NCBI GenBank assembly: GCA_019423745.1 | Contig: JAHZAV010000006.1 | Coordinates: forward strand, 46,127-110,126 | Source of the DNA: Lachnospiraceae bacterium | GTDB taxonomy: Bacteria; Bacillota; Clostridia; Lachnospirales; Lachnospiraceae | Direction of reading: 5' to 3' | Length of the DNA stretch: 64,000 nucleotides | Shown here: positions 44,651 to 52,890 of the stretch, piece after piece | Layout of the letters: each line of letters begins with the position of its first letter | Position numbering within the stretch: position 1 is the stretch's first letter | The notes under the pieces: generated by a model | What the model saw: only the letters and a program-made list of their open reading frames with translations | What the model was told of the DNA's origin: nothing | The model's database searches: none | Translations under genes and position numbers: made by a program

Positions 44651-45409
44651 TCATTTGTCTTTAATTCTTTTTCTGACTTTTACATATATATCGTGGGACT
44701 TACGACACGATATATTTAATATCTGCTGAATCTTTTTAATATATTCTTCTCTGACTGCTTTTTCTTCGAAGACTTGGATACAAAAATCAAAGCTGTATTT
44801 CTCACACAATTCACGGGCGACCATTTCTGCTATATCGATTCTTTGCTGTTCAATTTCTTGCTTAACATCCTCAAACACTTCATATTTTCTACCTTGATGA
44901 AAAGCTTCAAAAATATGGAATTCTTCAAAACGACTTTTCACAAATTTCACAGCATCTTCATGTATCAGCATTTTCTCGTCTAAAAAATATTCTTTTATGC
45001 TGCTATATTTATAATCGGCCACTTCCTTTACTACGCCTGCTTTTACGGGATTCATGTGAATATATCTAAGACAATTCCAAAAATAATTTTCATTTTCAAT
45101 ACATTCACTTGTAAATCTGTTCTGGAACACATGTCCATTTCTTTCATGTTTATAATTGTAATAATTTGCGTATTCGGCCAAGATTCTGGCCATAAAGAAT
45201 GAAAGTTCTTGTACTTCTGCCCATATTATAAGATGAGCATGATTAGACATAATACAATATGCATAGATCTTTACATGATATTTTTTTAGATGTTTTTTAA
45301 TAATAAGTTTAAAATATTTCTTTTCTCGTGTTTGATTAAAATTTCTTTCTCGCGCAATCCCCTTTACAACAATGTGATAAAAACCAGTACTACTCTCTTT
45401 TCTTCCCAA
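44651..45409 (-). CDS. REP-associated tyrosine transposase (Y1/HUH family, RAYT)
   Basis: 252 aa. It begins GRKESSTGFYHIVVKG and has the HUH motif in MSNHAHLIIW near residue 55. The catalytic Tyr lies within AEYANYYNYKHERNGHVFQNRF, and a YIHMNPVKAG follows, all typical of IS200-like RAYT proteins. A charged C-terminal extension of about 100 residues may bind DNA. The start is TTG with AAGGGG upstream. RAYTs process REP palindromes as single strands; these flank the gene here and occur elsewhere in the window. It appears intact. Confidence 0.87.
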   Translation of the reverse strand: MGRKESSTGFYHIVVKGIARERNFNQTREKKYFKLIIKKHLKKYHVKIYAYCIMSNHAHLIIWAEVQELSFFMARILAEYANYYNYKHERNGHVFQNRFTSECIENENYFWNCLRYIHMNPVKAGVVKEVADYKYSSIKEYFLDEKMLIHEDAVKFVKSRFEEFHIFEAFHQGRKYEVFEDVKQEIEQQRIDIAEMVARELCEKYSFDFCIQVFEEKAVREEYIKKIQQILNISCRKSHDIYVKVRKRIKDK

Positions 45410-45432
45410 AATACCCCTTCCTTCATTTTTAC

Positions 45433-45512
45433 ACAGGGTATTTTACAAAAATATACACCACTTATTTTATTTTGGGACGTAACACTTTTAAAAAGTGTTA
45501 CGTCCCAAAATA
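45433..45512 (-). repeat. REP-like palindromic element, copy C (right end of RAYT module)
   Basis: Perfect 22-base arms (45468-45489, 45491-45512) around one base with core ACGTAACACTTTT. On the minus strand TTACGT is followed by 13 bases, AAGTGGTG, 17 bases and CCCTGT. The palindrome abuts the kbl stop codon and probably serves as its terminator. Confidence 0.82.
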
Positions 45513-46712
45513 TTATTTTAATCCCATTTCTTCTCTTACTTCTTTGAAGCACTTTACAATAAAATCGATATCTTCTTTTGTATGGCTTGCACATACCTGA
45601 GTACGGATTCTTGCTTTTCCTTTCGGTACTACCGGATAGGAGAACGCCACAACATAAACTCCTTTGTCCATCATGCGTTTTGCGAATTCTGCTGCGGTCT
45701 TCTCATCATATAACATTACTGGTACGCATGGATGGGTTCCTGGAATAATATCAAATCCATTCTCCACAAGAAGATTTCTATAATATGCAGTTACTTCTTC
45801 CAGATGATCTCTAAGCTCTGTACTCTCATCAAGCATATCAAATAATTCTATACTTGCTCCGGCAATTGCTGGTGCTAATGAGTTAGAAAACAAATACGGA
45901 CGGCTTCTCTGACGAAGCAGATCAATAATTTCCTTTCTTCCGGATGTATATCCGCCAGATGCTCCTCCAAGTGCTTTTCCAAGTGTTCCTGTGATGATGT
46001 CAACACGTCCCTGTACTCCGCAGTATTCTGGTGTTCCACGTCCTGTTTTTCCAACAAATCCGACTGCATGGCTATCGTCAACCATAACAAGTGCATTATA
46101 TTTATCCGCCAGGTCACATACTCCCTGCAGGTTACAGATAATACCATCCATAGAGAATACGCCATCTGTTGCGATCAATTTAATTCTTGCTCCGGCCTCA
46201 TCAGCTTCTTTCAGTTTTGCTTCCAGATCTTCCATATCATTATTTTTATAACGGAATCTCTTTGCCTTACACAGACGAACACCATCAATAATAGATGCAT
46301 GGTTCAACTCATCGCTGATTACCGCATCATCTGCAGTAAGGATTGTCTCAAAAAGTCCTCCGTTTGCATCAAAGCATGAAGAATAAAGAATTGTATCATC
46401 TGTACCCAGGAAATCCGAAATCTTTTTCTCCAGTTTTTTATGGATATCCTGTGTTCCACAGATAAAACGTACAGAGGCAACTCCATATCCTTTTTCGTCA
46501 TATGTTCTCTTTGCGGCCTCGATCAGCCGTGGATTATCCCCCAGTCCAAGGTAATTGTTGGCACACATACACAGAAGTTCTCTGCCATCTTCCATTTTTA
46601 CTTTTGCACCCTGTGGGGAAACAAAGGGAGCCTCTCCTTTAAAGAGACCAGCCTCTTTAATTCCTTCCACCTCTTTCGCATAAATACTTAAAATATCATC
46701 TTTACGTGCCAT
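45513..46712 (-). CDS. kbl: Glycine C-acetyltransferase (2-amino-3-ketobutyrate CoA ligase)
   Basis: 399 aa alpha-oxoamine synthase, PLP-dependent. It has CANNYLGLGDNP near residue 50, a DDSHAVGFVG segment, and the PLP Lys in TGTLGKALGGASGGY. It cleaves 2-amino-3-ketobutyrate with CoA to glycine and acetyl-CoA. It follows tdh by 61 bases on the same strand, together the threonine-to-glycine pathway. Confidence 0.93.
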   Translation of the reverse strand: MARKDDILSIYAKEVEGIKEAGLFKGEAPFVSPQGAKVKMEDGRELLCMCANNYLGLGDNPRLIEAAKRTYDEKGYGVASVRFICGTQDIHKKLEKKISDFLGTDDTILYSSCFDANGGLFETILTADDAVISDELNHASIIDGVRLCKAKRFRYKNNDMEDLEAKLKEADEAGARIKLIATDGVFSMDGIICNLQGVCDLADKYNALVMVDDSHAVGFVGKTGRGTPEYCGVQGRVDIITGTLGKALGGASGGYTSGRKEIIDLLRQRSRPYLFSNSLAPAIAGASIELFDMLDESTELRDHLEEVTAYYRNLLVENGFDIIPGTHPCVPVMLYDEKTAAEFAKRMMDKGVYVVAFSYPVVPKGKARIRTQVCASHTKEDIDFIVKCFKEVREEMGLK

Positions 46713-46773
46713 TTTATTTTCCGCTTCCTTTCTAAAAATATAAACTGTTGTTTTCGTTTTCCCTTTTTATAAC

Positions 46774-47838
46774 CTAGTCATTAATATGTGCCCAATCCAA
46801 AATAACTTTTCCTGACTGGCCGGAAATCATTGCCTCAAATCCTTTACGATAATCTTTGATATCAAAGCGATGCGTAATGATCGGGCTAATATCAAGGCCT
46901 GCCTGAAGCATTGTTGACATCTTATACCATGTATCCCAAACTTTTCTTCCATAAATACCCCGAATATTAAGACCATTAAAAATAACTGTTTCCAAGTCAA
47001 CAACTGTATGCGTATTCTGCAGTCCAAGAAGAGCAATCTTTCCGCCATGCTTCATATTATGGATCATGTCAGATAATCCCGCAGGATTTCCGGACATTTC
47101 CATACCAACATCAAATCCTTCCTTCATGCCGATTTCCTGCATAACCTCTGTTAACTTTTCTTCTTTCAGATTTACGACTCTTGTTGCCCCCAGCTTCTTT
47201 GCAAGATCAAGACGATACGGATTCATATCTGTTACTACAATGTGCCTTGCTCCTGAGAATTTTGCAATAGCGGCTGCCATACATCCAATCGGTCCTGCTC
47301 CTGTAATAAGAACATCCTCTCCTAACATATCATAAGAAAGTGCTGTATGAGTTGCATTTCCAAATGGATCAAAAATAGCGTACATTTCTTCCGGAATTGC
47401 CGGATTACACGGCCAAACATTACTGGACGGAATCACAAGATATTCTGCAAATGCACCGTTTCTATTAACTCCTACACCCTTTGCATCTTTACAGTTCTCC
47501 TTATGTCCTTCCAAACAGTTACGACACTGACCGCAAGTGATATGTCCTTCACCAGACACCAGATACCCCGGTTTAAATCCTTGTACGCCTGCTCCAACTT
47601 CTACAACTTCTCCTACATATTCATGTCCTGCTGTAAGTCCAATCGGAATTGTATGCTGTGCCCATTCATTCCACTGCCAAATATGTACGTCCGTTCCGCA
47701 GATTGCTGTTTTGTGAATCTTAATCTTAACATCATTCGGTCCTACGTCAGGAATCGGGACACGTTTCATCCACAGTCCCTCTTCCGGTTTCTCTTTTACG
47801 AGCGCCCACATCATACCATCATTCATTTTTTCTCCCAT
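46774..47838 (-). CDS. tdh: L-threonine 3-dehydrogenase
   Basis: 354 aa zinc-dependent medium-chain dehydrogenase. It has the catalytic Zn Cys in AICGTDVHIWQW, GHEYVGEVVE, structural Zn cysteines in CGQCRNCLEGHKENC, and NAD site ITGAGPIGCMAA. It makes 2-amino-3-ketobutyrate for Kbl. The start at 47838 (GGAGG ten bases upstream) or 47826 (GGGAG five bases upstream) are both possible. It is divergent from the Ser/Thr transporter gene. Confidence 0.92.
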   Translation of the reverse strand: MGEKMNDGMMWALVKEKPEEGLWMKRVPIPDVGPNDVKIKIHKTAICGTDVHIWQWNEWAQHTIPIGLTAGHEYVGEVVEVGAGVQGFKPGYLVSGEGHITCGQCRNCLEGHKENCKDAKGVGVNRNGAFAEYLVIPSSNVWPCNPAIPEEMYAIFDPFGNATHTALSYDMLGEDVLITGAGPIGCMAAAIAKFSGARHIVVTDMNPYRLDLAKKLGATRVVNLKEEKLTEVMQEIGMKEGFDVGMEMSGNPAGLSDMIHNMKHGGKIALLGLQNTHTVVDLETVIFNGLNIRGIYGRKVWDTWYKMSTMLQAGLDISPIITHRFDIKDYRKGFEAMISGQSGKVILDWAHIND

Positions 47839-47868
47839 GATATACCTACCTCCCACTTCCTGCCTCAC

Positions 47869-48138
47869 GGCAGATTTCTTTTTTCATTATAGCACTCACC
47901 TGTTTTTCCTACAATTATCAATTTAAAGTTTTTGTGCAATTTGTCCTGCTTTTTTCATTATTTCACTATTTTTTACAAAAAACGGATTGTTAAATAATTA
48001 TTTATCTAATTTTCTATGGCATTATCACCAAAATTGTGCGATAATATAGTTTATCAGGAAACGGAACCTAACAATAAATTAATGAGAGAAAGAGAGGAAT
48101 TGCAGATATAAGATCCGTATATATCTGCAGAAAAAAGT
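47869..48138. other. tdh-sstT divergent intergenic region
   Basis: 270 AT-rich bases. Rightward, TGCGATAAT near 48037-48045 could be an extended -10 for sstT. The leader holds a strong hairpin (separate entry). No riboswitch aptamer was recognised. Confidence 0.4.
48101..48129 (+). promoter_or_regulatory. Hairpin between Shine-Dalgarno-like site and sstT start
   Basis: A perfect ten-base stem, TGCAGATATA with TATATCTGCA, and a nine-base loop lie between GAGAGGA (48092-48098) and the ATG at 48139. The stretch nearest the ATG (GAAAAAAGT) is a poor ribosome site. Folding would bring GAGAGGA to usable distance, so the hairpin may tune translation. Inference only. Confidence 0.4.
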
Positions 48139-49398
48139 ATGAAAAACGCAATCAAAAAATGGAACAGCATCAGTCTCGTAAAGAGAATTATCTGTGGACT
48201 GATTGCTGGTATCATTCTCGGACTTGTTGTTCCACAATGGTCGGGAATTTCTATTCTCGGTGACTTATTTGTAGGTGCTCTTCGAGGTGTAGCGCCAGTT
48301 CTGGTATTCTTCCTTGTTATGAGCGCCCTGTGCCATATGGGGAAAGGCCAGAAAACAAATATGAAAATTATCGTAGTACTGTACATGGCAGGCAATTTGA
48401 TTTCAGCTTTATGTGCAGTTATCGCAAGCTATATTTTCCCGGTCGTTCTTACTTTTTCCGAAAATACAGATACCAGTGATGTCACACCTCCAAGCGGAGT
48501 AACAGAAGTGTTAACAAATCTTCTTATGAACATTGTAGACAATCCGGTTAATGCAATCATAAACGCAAACTATATTGGTATCCTTGCATGGGCAATTATT
48601 TTCGGTATTGCATTAAAGAGTGCAAGCGATGGAACAAAAACAGCTCTGGAAAACATTTCTGAGGCAGTTTCCAAAGCTGTTCAATGGGTTATCAGTTGCG
48701 CACCATTTGGTATCATGGGACTGATCTTCACTACCATTTCTGAACAGGGTCTGGAAGTTCTTCTTGGATATGGACGTCTGATTCTTGTTCTGGTCGGAAC
48801 GATGGCTGTTGTAGCATTAATAATCAATCCAATCATTGTATTCTTCTTTATCCGTAAGAATCCATACAAATTGGTATTCACCTGCTTGAAAGAGAGCTTT
48901 ATTACAGCATTCTTCACAAGAAGTTCGGCAGCAAATATTCCTGTAAATATGGAATTATCCAGAAAACTGGGGCTGGATGAGGATACATATTCAATCTCTA
49001 TTCCTCTTGGGGCAACCGTAAACATGGCAGGTGCAGCGATCACTATTTCAACTATGGCTCTTGCCGCTGCTAATACTTTGGATATTAAAGTATCCTTTGC
49101 TACTGCATTAATCATGTGTGTACTTGCAGCAGCCAGTGCAGCTGGTGCATCCGGTGTAGCCGGCGGATCACTTCTTCTGATTCCTCTTGCCTGCAGTCTT
49201 TTTGGAATTCCGAACGATATTGCAATGCAGGTTGTAGGTGTAGGCTTTATTATTGGTGTGATTCAGGATTCCTGTGAAACTGGACTTAACTCTTCTACAG
49301 ACGTTCTGTATACAGCAATTGCGGACTTCCGTGACAGAAGACTTCATCCGGAACGTTATGCAGATAAGCCATTTGATCCGGAAATCAAAATCATGTAA
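48139..49398 (+). CDS. sstT: Serine/threonine:Na+ symporter SstT
   Basis: 419 aa, eight or more membrane segments of the dicarboxylate/amino acid:cation symporter fold. It has TRSSAANIPVNM near residue 262 (SstT-type substrate region), GATVNMAGAA and a re-entrant-loop ASAAGASGVAGGS. It imports Ser/Thr with Na+. Divergent from tdh-kbl, which consume threonine. Confidence 0.9.
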   Translation: MKNAIKKWNSISLVKRIICGLIAGIILGLVVPQWSGISILGDLFVGALRGVAPVLVFFLVMSALCHMGKGQKTNMKIIVVLYMAGNLISALCAVIASYIFPVVLTFSENTDTSDVTPPSGVTEVLTNLLMNIVDNPVNAIINANYIGILAWAIIFGIALKSASDGTKTALENISEAVSKAVQWVISCAPFGIMGLIFTTISEQGLEVLLGYGRLILVLVGTMAVVALIINPIIVFFFIRKNPYKLVFTCLKESFITAFFTRSSAANIPVNMELSRKLGLDEDTYSISIPLGATVNMAGAAITISTMALAAANTLDIKVSFATALIMCVLAAASAAGASGVAGGSLLLIPLACSLFGIPNDIAMQVVGVGFIIGVIQDSCETGLNSSTDVLYTAIADFRDRRLHPERYADKPFDPEIKIM

Positions 49399-49425
49399 TG
49401 ATATAGGTTACGTTTCTTATTCAGC

Positions 49426-49455
49426 ACAGCCGGCGCGATTTGAATCGCCGGCTGT
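49426..49455 (+). terminator. Terminator of sstT
   Basis: Ten-base arms ACAGCCGGCG and CGCCGGCTGT with a ten-base loop, followed by a T-rich stretch. Confidence 0.65.
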
Positions 49456-49470
49456 ATCTTTATTATCATT

Positions 49471-49511
49471 AAAAGGCCCCTACTTCGCATTCCGCGAAGT
49501 AGGGGCCTTTT
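49471..49511. terminator. Bidirectional terminator between sstT and glyS
   Basis: A perfect 18-base stem (49471-49488 with 49494-49511), five-base loop, A4 at one end and T run at the other. It serves the minus-strand glyS and backs up the sstT terminator. Confidence 0.85.
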
Positions 49512-49519
49512 TATACCTC

Positions 49520-50911
49520 TTACCATTCAAATTTTTCTGCAAAATATGCATCCAAATCTTCAATTTTAATTCTTTCCTGTTCCATTGTATCTCTGTCACG
49601 AACGGTTACAGCTCCATCTTCTTCCGAATCAAAGTCGTAAGTAACACAGAATGGTGTCCCAATTTCATCCTGACGGCGATAACGCTTTCCAATATTTCCA
49701 CGCTCATCAAATTCACAATTATATTTCTTGCTAAGCTGTGTATAAACTTTTTCTGCTCCCTCACTTAATTTCTTAGACAATGGAAGCACACCAATCTTAA
49801 TTGGTGCAAGGGCCGGATGGAAATGAAGAACAGTTCTCTTATCTCCGCCTTCCAGTTCTTCCTCATCATAAGCGCTGCAAAGAAAAGCTAAAACCATACG
49901 ATCTGCACCAAGTGACGGTTCAATTACATACGGAATATATTTTTCTTTTGTCTCATCATCAAAATATGCCATATCCTGTCCGGAAACATTCTGATGTTGT
50001 GTCAGGTCAAAGTTGGTTCTGTCAGCAATGCCCCAAAGCTCACCCCATCCAAATGGGAAGAGGAATTCCACGTCTGTCGTAGCCTTACTATAATGAGAAA
50101 GTTCCTCTTTCTCATGATCACGGTATCTTACTTCCTCATCTTTCAGGCCAAGAGAATGCAGCCAGTCAAGACAGTATTGCTTCCAATATGCAAACCATTC
50201 CAGGTCGGTATCCGGTTTACAGAAAAATTCCAGCTCCATCTGCTCAAACTCTCTTGTACGGAAGGTAAAGTTTCCTGGTGTAATTTCATTTCGGAATGAT
50301 TTTCCGATCTGACAAATTCCAAAAGGAATTTTTTTTCTCGATGTACGCTGTACATTTTTGAAATTAACAAAAATCCCCTGAGCGGTTTCCGGTCTCAAAT
50401 ACACTGTGCTCTTTGCATCCTCAGTTACTCCCTGGAATGTTTTGAACATCAGGTTAAATTCTCTGATCTCTGTAAAATTATGTTTTCCACAGGACGGACA
50501 GGGAACATTGTGCTCTTTGATAAAGTTTTCCATCTTCTCATGGCTCCATCCGTCAATGCTATCTCCGATTTCCAGATTATTTTCGTGTGCATAATCTTCA
50601 ATCATTTTGTCTGCACGAAAACGCTCATGACACTCGCGGCAATCCATCAAAGGATCACTGAATCCTCCTAAATGTCCGGATGCCACCCATGTCTGTGGAT
50701 TCATCAAAATTGCACAATCAACACCTACATTATATGGATTTTCCTGTACGAACTTTTTCCACCAGGCTCTCTTTACATTATTTTTCAGCTCTACGCCCAG
50801 ATTCCCATAATCCCATGTGTTTGCAAGGCCTCCATATATTTCAGATCCCGGATATACAAAACCTCTTGATTTAGCCAGAGCTACAATTTTCTCCATCGTC
50901 TTTTCAACCAT
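49520..50911 (-). CDS. glyS: Glycyl-tRNA synthetase (class II, dimeric)
   Basis: 463 aa. It has GGLANTWDYGNLGVELKNN, YLRPETAQGIFVNF (motif 2 region), REFEQMELEFF and motif 3 EPSLGADRMVLAFL, then an anticodon-binding C-terminal domain. This is the alpha2 enzyme of the eukaryote-like type. No T-box leader was found upstream. PGAP-style naming may vary between glyS and glyQS. Confidence 0.94.
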   Translation of the reverse strand: MVEKTMEKIVALAKSRGFVYPGSEIYGGLANTWDYGNLGVELKNNVKRAWWKKFVQENPYNVGVDCAILMNPQTWVASGHLGGFSDPLMDCRECHERFRADKMIEDYAHENNLEIGDSIDGWSHEKMENFIKEHNVPCPSCGKHNFTEIREFNLMFKTFQGVTEDAKSTVYLRPETAQGIFVNFKNVQRTSRKKIPFGICQIGKSFRNEITPGNFTFRTREFEQMELEFFCKPDTDLEWFAYWKQYCLDWLHSLGLKDEEVRYRDHEKEELSHYSKATTDVEFLFPFGWGELWGIADRTNFDLTQHQNVSGQDMAYFDDETKEKYIPYVIEPSLGADRMVLAFLCSAYDEEELEGGDKRTVLHFHPALAPIKIGVLPLSKKLSEGAEKVYTQLSKKYNCEFDERGNIGKRYRRQDEIGTPFCVTYDFDSEEDGAVTVRDRDTMEQERIKIEDLDAYFAEKFEW

Positions 50912-50998
50912 TTTCCTCTACCTTCCCTTCTATACTGGATAATGTCAATATTATAACGTTATATGAGATAGTTTTCAAGCCCAAACACCCCGTTTTCC

Positions 50999-51757
50999 CT
51001 AGCTTTCACCAGTAATCTGCTTCAGTATATCCAGTGATTTGAAATGTCTGTCTACATAGACATCCATATAACGTTCCATCACTACCTCCAATTCTCCCAA
51101 CACCTCATCAGATACGGTAAATGTATATAACTTTTCTATACTGGAACTGACAATGTACTGAAGCGTATACAACGTAGATGGATTCAAACAGATCCCATCG
51201 GGTACACTTCTTTGGCATGATTCACAGACAATGCCGCCCTTCATAGCACTGAATACTGCCTGATGATCACTTTTCTGACATACAACACACTGAAACACCT
51301 GTGGTGCTTCTCCATTTACTGCAATTGCCTTTAACTCAAATATGTAGCGAATCAGACGGTTCGGCAGTGACTTTTTTACAAGTGCCCGAAACGTCTGATA
51401 TAAAAGCTTTAAAAGCATTGTCTCATCGTTTGCCTCACGTCCATAATAATTAGCAATATCCAAAAAATAAAATCCGTAATATGCAGCTTCCACATCTGAT
51501 CTAATCTCTGCAAAATAGTTTGAAATATCTGCTGCTGCAAGCGTATAAGATGTTCTGCCTTCATATACCGTAAAAGTTCCGAAGGAGAACGGATTTACTG
51601 TTCCGGACAACGGATTGCCCGGTTTTCTTGCCCCTCTGGCAAAAGCAGCTATTTTCCCTCTCTCCTTCGTCAGTATCACAACTCTTTTATCATATTCCCC
51701 AATAGGAGCTGCTGACAGAACCATCCCCATTACCGTTATCTGATTTGACTGACTCAT
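50999..51757 (-). CDS. recO: DNA repair protein RecO
   Basis: 252 aa. It has an N-terminal OB fold (GMVLSAAPIGEYDKRVVILTKERGK), helical middle and a four-Cys zinc motif (CVVC...CESC near residues 150-172). It mediates RecA loading in gap repair. Its start overlaps the end of yqzL by about 68 bases; era-yqzL-recO order is conserved in Firmicutes. Confidence 0.93.
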   Translation of the reverse strand: MSQSNQITVMGMVLSAAPIGEYDKRVVILTKERGKIAAFARGARKPGNPLSGTVNPFSFGTFTVYEGRTSYTLAAADISNYFAEIRSDVEAAYYGFYFLDIANYYGREANDETMLLKLLYQTFRALVKKSLPNRLIRYIFELKAIAVNGEAPQVFQCVVCQKSDHQAVFSAMKGGIVCESCQRSVPDGICLNPSTLYTLQYIVSSSIEKLYTFTVSDEVLGELEVVMERYMDVYVDRHFKSLDILKQITGES

Positions 51758-51884
51758 TTTCTATTCCCGCCATTTCTCTGGAATGCTTCTGCATTTTCTG
51801 TCTGCACATTTCCATTCCTTTATAGGTAAGATAATCTTCCACCGTTCCCGATGCCATAAATTTGTTCCAGTAGCTTTCTTCCAT
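51690..51884 (-). CDS. YqzL family small protein
   Basis: 64 aa. The first 25 residues (ESYWNKFMASGTVEDYLTYKG) match the YqzL pattern of an aromatic-rich start and a YL(x)YK core. The position between era and recO agrees. It is longer than the usual 45-50 residues because the C terminus runs into recO in another frame. Function unknown. Confidence 0.75.
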   Translation of the reverse strand: MEESYWNKFMASGTVEDYLTYKGMEMCRQKMQKHSREMAGIENESVKSDNGNGDGSVSSSYWGI

Positions 51885-51938
51885 TCTATCACCTCATCCT
51901 ATGTTGATAAGGTTAGAATCTCCAAGCCTGGCTATCTT

Positions 51939-52835
51939 TTATTCATCTTCCCGGTATCCAAAATTTTTCATCAAAAATTCGCTGTCTCTCCAGTCTTTTT
52001 TTACCTTCACCCAAAGCTGCAGATTCACTTGACAATCCAGCATTTTTTCAATTTCATATCGGGCTGTACTGCCAATTTTCTTCAACATTTTCCCTTGTTT
52101 TCCAATAATTATACCCTTGTGAGAATCTCTCTCGCATATTATAGTTGCATCAATATTAATCAGTTTTCTTGTTTTTTTCATACGCTCAATCGTCACAGCA
52201 ATACCATGTGGGATTTCCTCATTAAGACAATGAAGCGCTTTTTCACGAATAATCTCTGCAACAATCTGCCTTTCCGGCTGATCCGTTATGGTATCCTCAT
52301 CATAAAACTGTGGACCATAAGGAAGATATTTAAAAATAACTTTCAAAAGTTCGTTTGTATTTTCTCCGCTTCGCGCCGAAACCGGAACAATCTCTGCAAA
52401 ATCGTACAGATCCTTATAAGCTGCAATAGAGGCAAAAACATCTTCCTTTTTCACAGAATCTACTTTATTGATTACCAATATTGTAGGAGTTGTGACTTTT
52501 CTAAGCTGCTCTGCAATATGCTTTTCACCTGCACCGATAAACGTAGAAGGTTCTACAAGCCACAGCACCACGTCTACCTCATTAAGTGTACGCTCTGCAA
52601 TATTGACCATATATTCACCCAGTTTATTTTTTGCCTTGTGTATTCCCGGTGTATCTACAAAAATAATCTGCCCCTCCGGTCTTGTCAGAACCGTCTGGAT
52701 TCGATTTCTTGTCGTCTGCGGTTTATTAGAAGTTATCGCAATCTTCTGGCCGATCAAATAGTTCATCAGTGTTGATTTCCCTACATTGGGCCGGCCAATT
52801 AAAGTTGCAAAACCTGATTTAAAATTCTCTGTCAT
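51939..52835 (-). CDS. era: GTPase Era
   Basis: 298 aa. It has G1 GRPNVGKST, G3 DTPGIH, G4 NKVD and a C-terminal KH domain with GIIIGKQGKMLKKIG. It binds 16S rRNA in 30S maturation. GGAG lies five bases before the ATG. Confidence 0.95.
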   Translation of the reverse strand: MTENFKSGFATLIGRPNVGKSTLMNYLIGQKIAITSNKPQTTRNRIQTVLTRPEGQIIFVDTPGIHKAKNKLGEYMVNIAERTLNEVDVVLWLVEPSTFIGAGEKHIAEQLRKVTTPTILVINKVDSVKKEDVFASIAAYKDLYDFAEIVPVSARSGENTNELLKVIFKYLPYGPQFYDEDTITDQPERQIVAEIIREKALHCLNEEIPHGIAVTIERMKKTRKLINIDATIICERDSHKGIIIGKQGKMLKKIGSTARYEIEKMLDCQVNLQLWVKVKKDWRDSEFLMKNFGYREDE

Positions 52836-52853
52836 AGGTTCTCCTTTGCAATT

Positions 52854-52889
52854 TGGAACGTAGTAAAGTTCAAAAATGTTACGTCTCCT
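52854..52889. repeat. Degenerate REP-like palindrome, possible copy E
   Basis: GGAACGTAGTAAAG and AATGTTACGTCTCC form an imperfect inverted repeat with the same ACGTA..TACGT core as copies A-D. No AAGTGGTG follows on either side. It lies between era and the M16C peptidase gene and may simply be a terminator. Confidence 0.35.
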
Positions 52890-52890
52890 G

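Larger units (their letters stand above)
44570..45512. mobile_element. RAYT module: Y1 transposase gene between inverted palindromic repeats
   Basis: The transposase gene (44651-45409) is bracketed by copies B and C of the palindromic element in opposite orientation. Their inner 34 bases, from AAGTGGTG through CCCTGTG, are essentially identical inverted copies. The unit of about 940 bases lies between the aminopeptidase gene and kbl, ending directly at the kbl stop codon. No target duplication could be recognised. Confidence 0.75.

Noticed and set aside
50912..50998. T-box leader for glyS
   Set aside because: The upstream gap is under 100 bases and no AGGGTGG-like T-box or Stem I motifs are visible.
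51783..52775. A 330-codon plus-strand frame opposite yqzL/era
   Set aside because: Antisense to era with all G motifs in the other strand; no family resemblance.
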